The notes: generated by a model from the letters alone, not told the origin. Positions 27,317 to 36,663 are shown, numbered from the stretch's first letter. The stretch: DNA of 60,872 nucleotides from an uncultured Burkholderiales bacterium (GCA_951812315.1 CATOSA010000022.1:1-60872); one strand, 5' to 3'. Translations and numbers: made by a program.

Positions 27317-27695
27317 GATTTGTCTTCCATTTATTTCTTAGGTTGATGACGTCGGTGATCGCGCGCCAATATCGAGCTTGGCGACGTGGGTGGTTTCCGA
27401 TCAGTGTCAAGCTTGTATGGTACATCCTGCACCAAAGGTGTCCCGGTGAAGCGGCGATGCCGCCCGTCTGCCTAATCTCGACGATTCAATCTGGCCATAA
27501 ACTCAATTGTTTTTTCTGGCGTCGATTCTGCAAGCAGTGGCAGATGCTTGAAGAATCAATGGAATGGACTCAGTTTCAGAGCTTGGTGCGGGGTCGGTTC
27601 ATTCGCATGAAGTGACCCTCATCCGGAAGTTTGCCGCGCGTGACTTGATTCCTACGTGAACGTCGCCATCTAGGGTTCAACATGGAGAACTCTGA
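27317..27695. other. Intergenic region upstream of hsp20-lon
   Basis: The only recognisable item in these 379 bases is the sigma-32-like promoter listed separately. A 90-codon frame at 27343-27615 shows no family features and no ribosome site. Confidence 0.45.
27644..27672 (+). promoter_or_regulatory. Sigma-32 (RpoH)-like promoter of hsp20-lon
   Basis: CTTGATT at 27644-27650 and CGCCATCTA at 27664-27672 are separated by 13 bases. This matches the heat-shock pattern CTTGAAA, 13-15 bases, CCCCATnTA with a few differences. Transcription would begin near 27679, just ahead of the GGAGAA ribosome site and the ATG at 27696. The genes downstream (small heat-shock protein and Lon) are classic RpoH targets. 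Confidence 0.5.
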
Positions 27696-28115
27696 ATGAC
27701 TGCTCAAGACTTGTCGCGACTGATGTTCGGCGACGCGCTTTCACTGCTGGACCGGGCCGATCGGCTCCATCGGCAATTTTTTCGACCCGCTGCGTCGCGT
27801 GTGCCGACATGGGAGCCACCGATGGATGTCGTGGAGACCGCTGATTCCGTGCGCGTAACGGTGGCGTTACCCGGCGTTGCTCCGGAAACTGTAAAGCTGG
27901 GTATCGAGCCAGACGCAATCACTGTTTCGGCGCGCAGGACTTTTCCGATCAATTCAAACGAAAGCGGGTCCGCCGCGCGCATTCACTCGCTGGAAATTCC
28001 GCATGGGCGATTCGAACGCCGAATCGGACTACCAATGCAAGCTCTGTCATTGGTGGAACAACGACTGCAGGACGGATGCCTAACACTTATTTTTGGCAGG
28101 AAGGAATCAGCATGA
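27696..28115 (+). CDS. Small heat-shock protein (Hsp20/alpha-crystallin)
   Basis: This 139-residue protein has an alpha-crystallin domain: WEPPMDVVETADSVRVTVALPGVAPETVKLGIEPDAITVSA, and later RFERRIGLP in the last third. It lacks a clear I-x-I tail, ending LTLIFGRKESA. These chaperones hold unfolding proteins in soluble oligomers. The ATG has GGAGAAC upstream. The stop overlaps the lon start as ATGA at 28112-28115, so chaperone and protease are translationally coupled and made together from the heat-shock-like promoter. Confidence 0.88.
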   Translation: MTAQDLSRLMFGDALSLLDRADRLHRQFFRPAASRVPTWEPPMDVVETADSVRVTVALPGVAPETVKLGIEPDAITVSARRTFPINSNESGSAARIHSLEIPHGRFERRIGLPMQALSLVEQRLQDGCLTLIFGRKESA

Positions 28116-30547
28116 AATTCTGGCCCACATTGAAACAATCGCTGATCAGTGACAACGGCGGCGGTTCCTCGTCCGCATCCGAATCCAGCGGAAAGGGTAC
28201 GCAGCTCAAGCCGCTTCCGGACGACGCAATGATCATCATTCCATTGCGTAACGCGGTATTGTTTCCCGAGGTTATGTCGCCCATTTCGATCGGCCGTGCG
28301 TCATCTGTGGCCGCCGCACAGGAAGCGGCGCGCACAGAGAAGCCGGTGGTTTTCCTGCTTCAGCGCGATCCCGAGAAGAATGACATCCGGCCCGACGACG
28401 TTCACTGGATTGGCACGGCCGGTCAGGTGGTGCGTTATGTAACAGCCCCCGACGGCGCCCATCATTTAATCGTGCAGGGTCAGTCGCGTGTTCGCATACT
28501 CGAGTTCCTGGATGGGTGGCCGTTCTTGGTGGCGAGAGTCGCAAATGTCGAGACCAGCGACCAAATGACGCCGGAAATCGAAGCACGTTTTCTGCAGCTC
28601 AAGGAGCGCGCGGTAGAAGCACTTCAGTTGCTACCCAACGTGAACGAAGAGCTGTCAGGTGTCGTGCAACAGATCAAGGCACCGGCGCAGCTTGCTGACA
28701 TGGTCGCCAACTTGATGGACGTATCGACGGCGGACAAGCAGGCAGTACTCGAAATCTTTGACCTGAAGCTGCGCATGGACAAGGTGCTGGAAATGCTCGG
28801 GGAGCGCGTCGAAGTGTTGCGCTTGTCGCGCGAAATCAGTGACAAGACGCGCAAGGAATTCGACGAGCGCCAGCGCGAGCATGTGCTGCGCGAGCAGATG
28901 CGTCAGATTCAAAAAGAACTGGGAGATGACGAAAGCAGCGCCGCCGACATCGCCGATCTGAAAAAGGCCGTCGACGAGTCGGGTATGCCCGAAGATACGC
29001 TCAAGCACGCCAGGAAAGAATTAAAACGTCTCGAGCGCATGAGCGACAGCGGCGGCGAACATTCGATGCTACGCACCTATCTCGAATGGCTGACCGAATT
29101 GCCGTGGAAAGTGGAGCCGCAAAAGGCGATTGATCTGGCCGAGGCGCGGCGCATACTCGACGAGGACCACTGCGGCCTCGACAAGATCAAGCGCCGTATC
29201 CTCGAATATCTCGCCGTCAGAAAACTCAATCCGGAAGGAAAGAGTCCGATTCTGTGCTTTGTTGGCCCGCCGGGAGTGGGCAAGACCTCGCTCGGTCAGT
29301 CGATTGCGCGCGCCACGGATCGCAAGTTTCAAAGGGTGGCGCTCAGCGGTACGCACGACGAGGCGGAGATTCGTGGTCACCAGCGCACTTACATTGGCGC
29401 ATTGCCGGGTAACATTATTCAGGCGGTCCGCCGTGGTGGTTCGCGTGCGGGTGTACTGATGCTCGACGAAATCGACAAACTCGGCGCGGGCGGTTTTCAT
29501 GGAGATCCGTCCAGTGCGTTGCTCGAAGTACTCGATCCGGAACAGAACGCCAAGTTCCATGACAATTATCTTGGGGTCGACTTTGATTTGTCGAAGATGA
29601 TGTTCATCGCGGCGGCAAACGTGCTCGATACGATTCCTGGTCCGTTGCGCGACCGTATGGAAGTCATCTCTTTGCAAGGATATACCGAGGAAGAAAAAGT
29701 CGAGATCGCAAAACGTTATCTGGTCAAACGCCAGCTCGATGCCAACGGCCTCAAGGAGGAGCAGGCGTCGCTGTCCGATGCGGCAATTCGTGCCATCGTC
29801 ACCGATTACACACGCGAGGCCGGAGTGCGTAATCTGGAACGTGAAATCGGTTCAGTACTGCGTTCGGTTGCAATGAAGATCGCAGAAGCACAGGCAGAAT
29901 CAGTGGCCGTAGACGCTGAAGATTTGCACGCCATTCTCGGGGCGCGAAAGTTCGAGAATGAACTGGCGCAACGTACGTCGATGCCCGGTGTTGCAACCGG
30001 TCTTGCATGGACGCCGGTGGGTGGTGACATTTTGTTTATCGAGGCTTCCAAGGTGCCGGGTTCGGGGAAGCTGACTCTCACCGGACAGCTCGGTGATGTC
30101 ATGAAGGAATCCGCTCAGGCAGCCTTGACCCTGTCAAAGAATTACTTTGGTGATGCTCTCAGCGATGTGGATCTGCACGTTCACGTGCCGGCAGGGGCAA
30201 CGCCGAAAGACGGGCCGAGTGCCGGCGTGGCGATGTTCCTAGCACTCGTTTCGTTGCTGGCCGGAAAACCGGTACGCGCGGATGTTGCAATGACCGGTGA
30301 AATTTCGCTTCGTGGCCTGGTACTGCCAATCGGCGGTGTGAAGGAGAAAGTTCTTGCGGCATTGCACGCCGGTATCAAGACTGTCATGTTACCCAAGCGT
30401 AATGAAAAGGACCTTGAGGACGTGCCGGAGTCTGTGCGTGAGCAGTTGGAATTCGTCTGGCTGGAAAACGTCGAAGATGCCCTGCGTTGCGCAATGGATA
30501 TAGACGCGAAGGATCTGGTAGAGCAGCGAGACGCGCAGGCGGCGTGA
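28112..30547 (+). CDS. lon: ATP-dependent protease Lon
   Basis: This is an 811-residue LonA protease. The start at 28112 (MKFWPTLKQ) overlaps the hsp20 stop and has GGAAGGAA upstream. Domains in order are a LON substrate-binding domain (about 40-250, opening with MIIIPLRNAVLFPEVMSPISI), a coiled region, an AAA+ module with Walker A GPPGVGKTS (385-393) and Walker B VLMLDEIDK, and a serine protease domain with the Ser703/Lys746 dyad (DGPSAGVAMF and GGVKEKVLAA), spaced 43 residues apart as in E. coli Lon. The N-terminal extension rich in Gly and Ser (about 12-32) is longer than in E. coli. It degrades misfolded and regulatory proteins. A terminator follows. Confidence 0.95.
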   Translation: MKFWPTLKQSLISDNGGGSSSASESSGKGTQLKPLPDDAMIIIPLRNAVLFPEVMSPISIGRASSVAAAQEAARTEKPVVFLLQRDPEKNDIRPDDVHWIGTAGQVVRYVTAPDGAHHLIVQGQSRVRILEFLDGWPFLVARVANVETSDQMTPEIEARFLQLKERAVEALQLLPNVNEELSGVVQQIKAPAQLADMVANLMDVSTADKQAVLEIFDLKLRMDKVLEMLGERVEVLRLSREISDKTRKEFDERQREHVLREQMRQIQKELGDDESSAADIADLKKAVDESGMPEDTLKHARKELKRLERMSDSGGEHSMLRTYLEWLTELPWKVEPQKAIDLAEARRILDEDHCGLDKIKRRILEYLAVRKLNPEGKSPILCFVGPPGVGKTSLGQSIARATDRKFQRVALSGTHDEAEIRGHQRTYIGALPGNIIQAVRRGGSRAGVLMLDEIDKLGAGGFHGDPSSALLEVLDPEQNAKFHDNYLGVDFDLSKMMFIAAANVLDTIPGPLRDRMEVISLQGYTEEEKVEIAKRYLVKRQLDANGLKEEQASLSDAAIRAIVTDYTREAGVRNLEREIGSVLRSVAMKIAEAQAESVAVDAEDLHAILGARKFENELAQRTSMPGVATGLAWTPVGGDILFIEASKVPGSGKLTLTGQLGDVMKESAQAALTLSKNYFGDALSDVDLHVHVPAGATPKDGPSAGVAMFLALVSLLAGKPVRADVAMTGEISLRGLVLPIGGVKEKVLAALHAGIKTVMLPKRNEKDLEDVPESVREQLEFVWLENVEDALRCAMDIDAKDLVEQRDAQAA

Positions 30548-30609
30548 CGCTGGTGGCGGTAGTGCAAACCGTCACCCAAGGCTGACTGGCTGTGCAGTAG
30601 CAGCAGCAA

Positions 30610-30638
30610 AAAAACGGCGCACCAAAGGCGCCGTTTTT
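30610..30638 (+). terminator. Rho-independent terminator after lon
   Basis: AAAAACGGCGC pairs with GCGCCGTTTTT around a seven-base loop and ends in a T-run. The A-run on the left means it may also serve the convergent Met-rich gene (stop at 30665). Confidence 0.8.
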
Positions 30639-30664
30639 CTGTTGCTCAGACTTGCGACGAACGA

Positions 30665-31111
30665 TCAGTGCATACCCTCGCGCATCATCATGTGGTTATG
30701 CTGCATCATTTGTTCCATCATCATTTGCATCATGTCCATGCGGTCCTGCATATACATGTCGCGCAGTTCCGGGTCCATCATCTGCTTGTCGCCGTGCATT
30801 TGATCGTGGTGCCGGCCGTGCATGCGACCCATCATGCCACCCGACATTTCTTCCATCATACGCATGCCCGCCATCTGCTCGTCCATCGTCTTCCAGTGCT
30901 CTTCCAGTAATTGCTTGCGCTTCTCTGGATCCGTCGTCTGATGAATCTTGTCCATTTGTTCGTGCATCGTGTTCATGCGTTCCTGCCACTGCTCGGTGTA
31001 TTTGTTCCATTTTTCCTGTGATTCGCCCTGTTCATGCGAATCTGCGCGTACGTGGCTCAACGCAACTGTGAACAACACGGCGGCAAGCATTGTCATCAAT
31101 GGCTTCTTCAT
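30665..31111 (-). CDS. Exported methionine/histidine-rich protein (putative metal binder)
   Basis: This 148-residue protein starts at 31111 behind GAGGGAGAA. A signal peptide (MKKPLMTMLAAVLFTVALSHVRA) is followed by a charged helical segment (EKWNKYTEQWQERMNTMHEQ). The C-terminal 70 residues are extremely rich in Met and His, with runs such as MMGRMHGRHHDQMHGD and MDMMQMMMEQMMQHNHMMM. Met and His clusters of this type bind Cu(I)/Ag(I) in periplasmic copper-resistance proteins such as PcoE and CopA repeats. The helical N-part also recalls Spy/CpxP-like proteins, but their LTxxQ motif is absent. It is monocistronic and convergent with lon. A copper-handling role is inferred from composition only. 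Confidence 0.7.
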   Translation of the reverse strand: MKKPLMTMLAAVLFTVALSHVRADSHEQGESQEKWNKYTEQWQERMNTMHEQMDKIHQTTDPEKRKQLLEEHWKTMDEQMAGMRMMEEMSGGMMGRMHGRHHDQMHGDKQMMDPELRDMYMQDRMDMMQMMMEQMMQHNHMMMREGMH

Positions 31112-31517
31112 GATGTTCTCCCTCGCATCGGGTCTGAAAAATCGACGCGAACTATGCATTCGGTCGAACATTTTCGATTCGACGTCAGTATGCGACGGCA
31201 AGTCGATTCCGTATTGATTCAGGTCAAACGTGATGCGTAGTCGTTGACCGCAATCGTCTGAAGAGGCGCACCTTCGGTGCCTGATTGCGGGTATTGGAGC
31301 CGGCCGCGATATTTCGCACATGAATCAACTATTGAATCCGCGGACGCGAACAATTGAATTGCGCGACGCGTAGCTCGTCGCATCCGATCTTCAGCTTGGG
31401 TCGTAAATACTCATTGGTTGAGCGCCGAAAATGGTGCGGATGTCGGGGAGTGATGACTAGCTTCCGTCGCGTCGCGCTGCACTTCAGTCGAAATCGCACG
31501 GGTGCAGGAGGAAAGTG
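31112..31517. other. Intergenic region between divergent genes
   Basis: About 400 bases carry the upstream regions of the Met-rich gene (minus) and the PAS-Fis gene (plus). No gene, repeat or clear promoter was found. Confidence 0.45.
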
Positions 31518-32653
31518 ATGCCCGTTACAGAGCAAATGTTCGCAGTAGCCCTACTAACGCAGAGAGCGAAGAAGCGAAGCCGCAGCCATGCGCGCCTGCG
31601 CCTCGCGCTGCAGCGTTCCACCGACCCCATCATTGTCATTGATCCGGGTCACGATCTGATCGTTGAGGCTAACACCAGGGTATGCCGCCTGTTGGGATAT
31701 CCACGAAGCGAGATCGTCACATGCGAGTTGCGTGCAATTCTTCCACTCGATATGGCTGCGCTACGCGAATTCATGAGGTCGGTAATTACACATGGGTGCG
31801 GCTGGACAGACAAGTTGAGATGTACGAGCAAGGCGAGGTGATCCCGGCCGAGATTTCGGCATCAGCCTTTAAAGTGCACGACAAGACGCACGTTGTTGCG
31901 ATCGTGCGCAGCATTTTCGAACGCAAAGCACGTGAAGAGTTTCCGCGGCGTTCGGTGCGGATGCTTGAAGAATTGCAGTTCCGTATCTCGGAATTGTCCG
32001 CGGCAAAGTTGCGCCTTGAAGAGGAGGTGAGCCAACGTCGGCTGGTAGAGCAGAAGTTGCGTAATCTGCTACATCGCCATCGGTTGATTCTGGACTCTGT
32101 CGGTGAGGGCATTCTGCGAACCGATGTTAATGGCAAGGCGACGTTTGTCAGTTCCGATGCGGCAGCGTTACTTGGCCGGACCCCGGAGCATATGACAGGC
32201 GTCGATGTGCGTACGCTGTTCAAGCAACCAGTCACTGAACCCAATGATAAGGAACACGGTATAAACCCGTTGGAAGACGCGTTGAAGAACGGCAATGTAC
32301 GCCGTGATGAAGAGGCCGTCATGTCGCGCCGCGACGGTCGGCAACTGCGTTCCAATCATCCTTATAGGCGTTCTGACCCTTTGAGTGAGATCGATGCGTT
32401 TCCGGCCGGATGCAAACAGACCGAATCAACTCAGACCGATTCGATTCAAGCCATCGCAGATCAGGCCATGTTTCGTGAATTGGAGCCGGTCGAGCACGAA
32501 CTGCAGCGGCGCGAGCGTGACAAGCGCAATATCGAGAACGCACTTCGCCATACTAGAGGAAAGATTGCAGGTGCAGGCGGTGCTGCCGAGTTGCTTGGCG
32601 TAAAGCCGTCAACCCTGCGATCGCGTATCAAGGTTTACGGCATTTCGCCTTGA
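31518..32653 (+). pseudogene. PAS-PAS-Fis transcriptional regulator, frameshifted
   Basis: The ATG at 31518 has GCAGGAGGAAAG upstream. The first PAS domain (LQRSTDPIIVIDPGHDLIVEANTRVCRLLGYPRSEI) runs to WTDKLRCTSK. Restoring one G near 31832 joins it to GEVIPAEISASAFKVHDKTHVV and IVRSIFERKAREE, which otherwise lie in another frame. A coiled linker (about 31950-32075), a second PAS (RLILDSVGEGILRTDVNGKATFVSSDAAALLG) and a C-terminal Fis-type helix-turn-helix (NALRHTRGKIAGAGGAAELLGVKPSTLRSRIK) follow. The tail is that of NtrC/FhlA-type activators, but no AAA+ sigma-54 domain is present between PAS and Fis. The downstream frame alone could still yield a shorter PAS-Fis protein. Confidence 0.75.
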
Positions 32654-32932
32654 CTCCTGGCTTTTGCATCGCCTCAAGAGGCATTGAATCCACGTAGCCT
32701 GGGACGGGCGCCTTAATTCCTTGCGGGACCGATCGGGTTGGCGGTTGCCGGCACGCTCGCACGTGCCGTATTATTGGCTCAGTCAGCATATAATCCGCGA
32801 TCGTTGACATTACGATCAATTCACAAGAAGAAGCCATGGCTGTGGTGGCCGCAGAGGCGGTGCTCCGGCGCTGATAGAACAGTCAGGCCATGGTGAAGCA
32901 CTGCACCAGTCACCCGAGGAAGATATTCAACA

Positions 32933-33396
32933 ATGACATTGGAATCCAAAGGCGTATTTCCCGCGCCTCCTACCACGGTTACCGAGGATCATCAGATTAA
33001 CGAGAAAGCGCTCAGGGCGCTTCTTGAGGACAACATATCGCATGGTTGCGGTGGTTTCTGGATTGCCGGCAGTACTGGCGAAGGGCCAATTCTTACCGAG
33101 GACCAGCGCGACGCAGCGGCGCGCATATCTGCTGATGTGTGCAAGGACCGTGCGTTGGTGATCATGCATGTCGGTTCGATGAGCACGGCCAGCGCTGTGA
33201 AAGCGGCGAAGACCGCTCGCGAAGCCGGGTGCGCTGCGGTTTGCTGCCTGCCGACGTGTGCAAGACGGTACTGTCAGCGAGGCTGGGTGTCGACTGCGGC
33301 CATTCCATACCACCGGGCGTAAGACTGAGCGATGACGAGCGCAAGGACGTGCTGCGAGTTGCCGAGTCGATTGGAGTAACCCGGTCCCACATGTAA
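32933..33396 (+). pseudogene. Dihydrodipicolinate synthase/lyase-family gene with internal deletion
   Basis: The N-terminal frame (ATG 32933, GAGGA upstream) reads GVFPAPPTTVTEDHQINEKALRALLEDNISHGCGGFWIAGSTGEGPILTEDQR, the start of a DapA/N-acetylneuraminate lyase barrel, and continues to GCAAVCCLPT. Beyond about 33255 the recognisable sequence jumps, in another frame, to DVCKTVLSARLGVDCGHSIPPGVRLSDDERKDVL, which matches the C-terminal helices of the same family. About 130-150 residues are missing, including the expected catalytic Tyr and the Schiff-base Lys, so no activity is possible. CTGCCTGCCGAC at the junction offers microhomology for the deletion. The substrate of the ancestor is unknown. 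Confidence 0.75.
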
Positions 33397-33618
33397 AGCA
33401 CGGCCTTGTAATGCAGGGCCTTGCAAAGTAGGGCCCTATGTTTCACGCGTTTCTCATTGCCTGTCGGGAATGTGTAATGAGACACAGGCGATATACGGGC
33501 CTGTGTGCCAGTCTTGCAGCCGAGTCGCGTTAATCCGGACAGACTGCCGGTATGCGGGTTTAATGAGCCGGGTCGCTAACTGCGATACCATCGCACCTTT
33601 TTACGCGAAGGATCTCCC

Positions 33619-34309
33619 ATGAATTATGTACCGGTTAGGTGTCTCCTGGTCGGCCTGCTGGCATTGACCGTATTCGGTTGTTCAAAGACTCAGTCGCTGG
33701 CTGCTGATCTTGAGACTGACGAACAGAAGACGCTCTACGCAATCGGCGTTGCGCTCAGCCAACAGCTTGAAGCCTTTGCATTGACCGAAGACGAGTTGGA
33801 AACCGTCAAAGCGGGAATCGGCGATGGCGTGATGAATCGCCCTCACAGGATGGACATGCAGACGTTCGGTCCGAAAATAGGCGAGCTTGCGCAATCGCGT
33901 ATGTCAGCTGTCCGCGAGCGCCAGTTGGAGACCGGCAAGGCTTTCGAAGAAGAGGCTGCTGCCGAGGCTGGCGCGATCAAGACCGAATCCGGCGCGATCG
34001 TGATACCGATCAGCGAAGGAAGCGGGCCGATGCCGACCGCAGCCGATACGGTGAAAGTGCTACCACGGTACCCTCATTGACGGCTCCGTGTTTGACAGTT
34101 CGGTGGACCGGGATATTCCGGCAACGTTTCCGCTCAATGGCGTGATCAAGTGCTGGACCGAAGGCTTACAGAAAATCAAGGTGGGCGGAAAAGCCCGTCT
34201 GGTGTGTCCGGCCGATGTCGCCTACGGGGACCGCGGTTCCCCGCCGAGAATAAAGCCGGGTTCGACCCTGGTATTCGAGGTCGAGTTGCTCGAGATCGTG
34301 AAAAAATAG
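33619..34309 (+). pseudogene. FKBP-type peptidyl-prolyl isomerase lipoprotein (FkpA/Mip-like), frameshifted
   Basis: The first frame has a lipoprotein signal (LLALTVFGCSK), the FKBP_N dimerisation helices (DEQKTLYAIGVALSQQLEAFALTEDELETVKAGIGDGV) and the start of the catalytic domain ([13 protein letters not shown]). After GTG AAA GTG at 34051-34059 the frame is lost. The next frame continues exactly as [17 protein letters not shown], then [33 protein letters not shown] and [10 protein letters not shown], ending at 34309. Two bases appear to be missing at 34060 (VKVHY expected). The joined protein would be about 230 residues, the normal Mip size. It folds proteins in the periplasm; as sequenced, the isomerase domain is lost. 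Confidence 0.8.
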
Positions 34310-34395
34310 GAACTGCACGTTTCAGTAATTGGCACCAGGTCTGGATGCTTCCCGAACAAGGGGTAGATTAGAAAATTGCGTATCAGGAGGATCAA

Positions 34396-34728
34396 ATGCT
34401 TGTAGATATTCGTACCTACCGTTGCCGGCCAGGCACAATCAAGAAACATCTTGCGCTATACGAGCGCATGGGTAAGGGTCCCCAAACGAAGCACCTCGGC
34501 CAGCCTATGGCTTACATGACCGGTGAATCGGGTAATCCGAACGAATACATACACATCTGGGTTTACGAGAATGCCGGCGACCGCGAGCAGCGCCGTGCGG
34601 CAATGCAGGCGGACCCTGGCTGGATCGCGTTTACGCAGGAAAGTGCGAAGCTGGGTGCATTGGAGAGCCAGGAGAACAAGCTGATGAACCCGGTCGGTTT
34701 CTTTCCGGAACCAAAACGCGTCGCCTGA
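34396..34728 (+). CDS. NIPSNAP family protein
   Basis: This 110-residue protein is a single ferredoxin-like NIPSNAP domain: MLVDIRTYRCRPGTIKKHLALYE, then NEYIHIWVYENAGDREQRRAAMQADPGW. A strong site, CAGGAGG, precedes the ATG. Bacterial members are found in catabolic and acyl-CoA clusters, but their reactions are mostly undefined. It lies just before a convergent acyl-CoA ligase gene, which fits that pattern. There is no signal peptide, so it is cytoplasmic. Confidence 0.85.
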   Translation: MLVDIRTYRCRPGTIKKHLALYERMGKGPQTKHLGQPMAYMTGESGNPNEYIHIWVYENAGDREQRRAAMQADPGWIAFTQESAKLGALESQENKLMNPVGFFPEPKRVA

Positions 34729-34848
34729 AATCCTCTAAGGGACGCAGGTCGGAATAGCCTGGCTTCAGAGCAGGGCCCGGCCTGCGGCACTGAAGTAACG
34801 CCTGCCTCTGTGCGTTACTTAGCGAGAATGTATGCCTTCAGGGCGCAT

Positions 34849-36432
34849 TCAACTGTTAGCCCGCGCGCGATCCTGGTCGATCAATACCCTGCGGAGAATT
34901 TTTCCGGAAGCTGATTTGGGAATCTGGTCGACGAATTCAACGAGCCGAATGCGTTTATGTGGCGCCACCTGCGTGGCAACAAAATCCATCAAGCTGTCGG
35001 CGTCGAGTCGTTGGTCCGCGCGTAGCACGACGTAAGCCTTCGGCAGTTCACCGGCTTCGAGATCGGGAACCGGAATTACAGCCGCATCCGCGATTGCAGG
35101 ATGGGTGAGAAGTAAGGCCTCGAGTTCGGCCGGCGCGACCTGCATACCTTTGAACTTGATCAATTCCTTGAGGCGGTCAACGGCGAAGAAATAACCGTCC
35201 TCATCCACGTAGCCGATGTCTCCCGTGCGGTACCAACCTTCGGCATCGATGCTCTCTGCGGTGGCATCCGCCCGGCCCATGTAGCCTTTCATGATTTGCG
35301 GGCCGCGGATCCATATTTCCCCGGATTCACCCTGTTCGACGGGCCCGCCGGACTCGGTGTCAACAATGGTCACCTCGGTGTTCGGTACGGGCATGCCTAG
35401 CGAGCCGACTTTGTAGTTCGGGAATGTGGTCGGACTGAGATGCGTGACTGGACTGGCCTCGGTCATTCCATAACCTTGCGCCAGCCGGCAGCCGATTCGT
35501 TCTCCGGCTTCCTGCGCCAGAGAATCACTCAGCGGTGCGGCCCCGGACAAGACAAAGCGCAGACTCGACAAGTCGTAATTGTCGACCACAGGGTGCTTGG
35601 CTAGACCGAGTACGATCGGCGGAACCAGCGGTGCAATCGTGATCTTGTATTTCTGCACGGCGCCGAGAAACTCTTCCATATCGAAGCGCGGCATGGTGAT
35701 CAGTGTCGCACCCCTGGCCAATGTCAGTTGCAACACAACAACCATTCCGTAAATATGAAAGAAGGGAAGTACGCCTAGAACGGTGTCATGCTCTTCGACG
35801 CCCTCAAAACTTTCCATTCCTTCGCATTGGCACAGATTGGTAACAATATTACGGTGTGTGAGCATGACGCCTTTTGGAAAACCGGTCGTGCCGCTGGAAT
35901 ACGGAAGCACGGCCAGGTCTTCAGCCGGGCTGATGGCCACCAAGGGTGGCGTGCCATCGTTCTGCATCAGGGCCGAAAACGGCGTCGCACCGTCGTCATC
36001 ACCTATTACAAACACTTCTTCCACTTCGGAGTCGGATACTGCGTCGTTAGCCTTGTCGAGAAACGGACCGACCGTAAACAGGAAGCGCGCCTTCGAATCC
36101 GACAACTGCCGGGCGAGCTCGCCGGGCGTGTACAGCGGGTTGGCAGTTGTGCAAATGCCACCCAGCATTCCAGCGGCGAGCAGGATGACGGCGTACTCCG
36201 GCACATTCGGGCTGTAGATCGCCAGTACGTCGCCTTTGACGAAACCGCGCGCCGTCAGCCCGGCCGCCAGCGTGCGGGCGGAACGATCGAGCTCACCATA
36301 TGTGAGGGTTCGGCCGGTTGCGGCTTCGATGATGGCCGGCTTGTCCGCCAGGCGCCGGGAATGACGCAGCACAAACTCGGGAACGCTGACGTCGGGAATT
36401 GTCACATCTGGATGTGGACTTTTGAATATCAT
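34849..36432 (-). CDS. Acyl-CoA synthetase/AMP-dependent ligase (4-coumarate-CoA ligase-like)
   Basis: This 527-residue member of the ANL superfamily activates a carboxylic acid as acyl-AMP and then transfers it to CoA. The start at 36432 (MIFKSPHPDV) has AGAAGG upstream; the frame extends further upstream but without a ribosome site. The P-loop is YSSGTTGFPKG (178-188). The hinge and C-terminal signatures are GWYRTGDIGYVDEDGYFF and DRLKELIKFKGMQVAPAELE, and the catalytic lysine is Lys511 in PKSASGKILRR. The layout is that of 4CL/long-chain ligases. With HbpS, NIPSNAP and VOC neighbours it may activate an aromatic or branched acid. The divergent side has a strong promoter for the VOC gene. 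Confidence 0.85.
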   Translation of the reverse strand: MIFKSPHPDVTIPDVSVPEFVLRHSRRLADKPAIIEAATGRTLTYGELDRSARTLAAGLTARGFVKGDVLAIYSPNVPEYAVILLAAGMLGGICTTANPLYTPGELARQLSDSKARFLFTVGPFLDKANDAVSDSEVEEVFVIGDDDGATPFSALMQNDGTPPLVAISPAEDLAVLPYSSGTTGFPKGVMLTHRNIVTNLCQCEGMESFEGVEEHDTVLGVLPFFHIYGMVVVLQLTLARGATLITMPRFDMEEFLGAVQKYKITIAPLVPPIVLGLAKHPVVDNYDLSSLRFVLSGAAPLSDSLAQEAGERIGCRLAQGYGMTEASPVTHLSPTTFPNYKVGSLGMPVPNTEVTIVDTESGGPVEQGESGEIWIRGPQIMKGYMGRADATAESIDAEGWYRTGDIGYVDEDGYFFAVDRLKELIKFKGMQVAPAELEALLLTHPAIADAAVIPVPDLEAGELPKAYVVLRADQRLDADSLMDFVATQVAPHKRIRLVEFVDQIPKSASGKILRRVLIDQDRARANS

Positions 36433-36634
36433 GATGAGCCTTCTGTTTACGATGGGTTGCCGATCTGACGATCGAACGCCTTGCGATATATTACCGGCGT
36501 CACGGTGCGTGCCGGCAGTGGTTAAATTTGAGGCAGCGGCGCATTGGCATACCGGGCTGATATGACCGGGCTGCATAGATTTTCCCGGGAAGCACGATTT
36601 CCAAATGGTGTTGATGTATCGATCGTAAGGTAAT

Positions 36635-36663
36635 TTGACTGTGGCCGACGAGTCTACTATAAC
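36635..36663 (+). promoter_or_regulatory. Sigma-70 promoter upstream of the VOC gene
   Basis: TTGACT at 36635-36640 and TATAAC at 36658-36663 are separated by exactly 17 bases, close to the sigma-70 consensus. It points toward the VOC gene (36830). The following AT-rich bases (36666-36688) have imperfect dyad symmetry (TTGATTAT ... ATAAGTCAA), which could be an operator over the transcription start. Confidence 0.5.

Noticed and set aside
33397..33450. Short repeats of AGGGCC-type sequence after the DapA-like remnant as a CRISPR-like or regulatory array
   Set aside because: The units are only 6-10 bases with irregular spacing and no spacer pattern.
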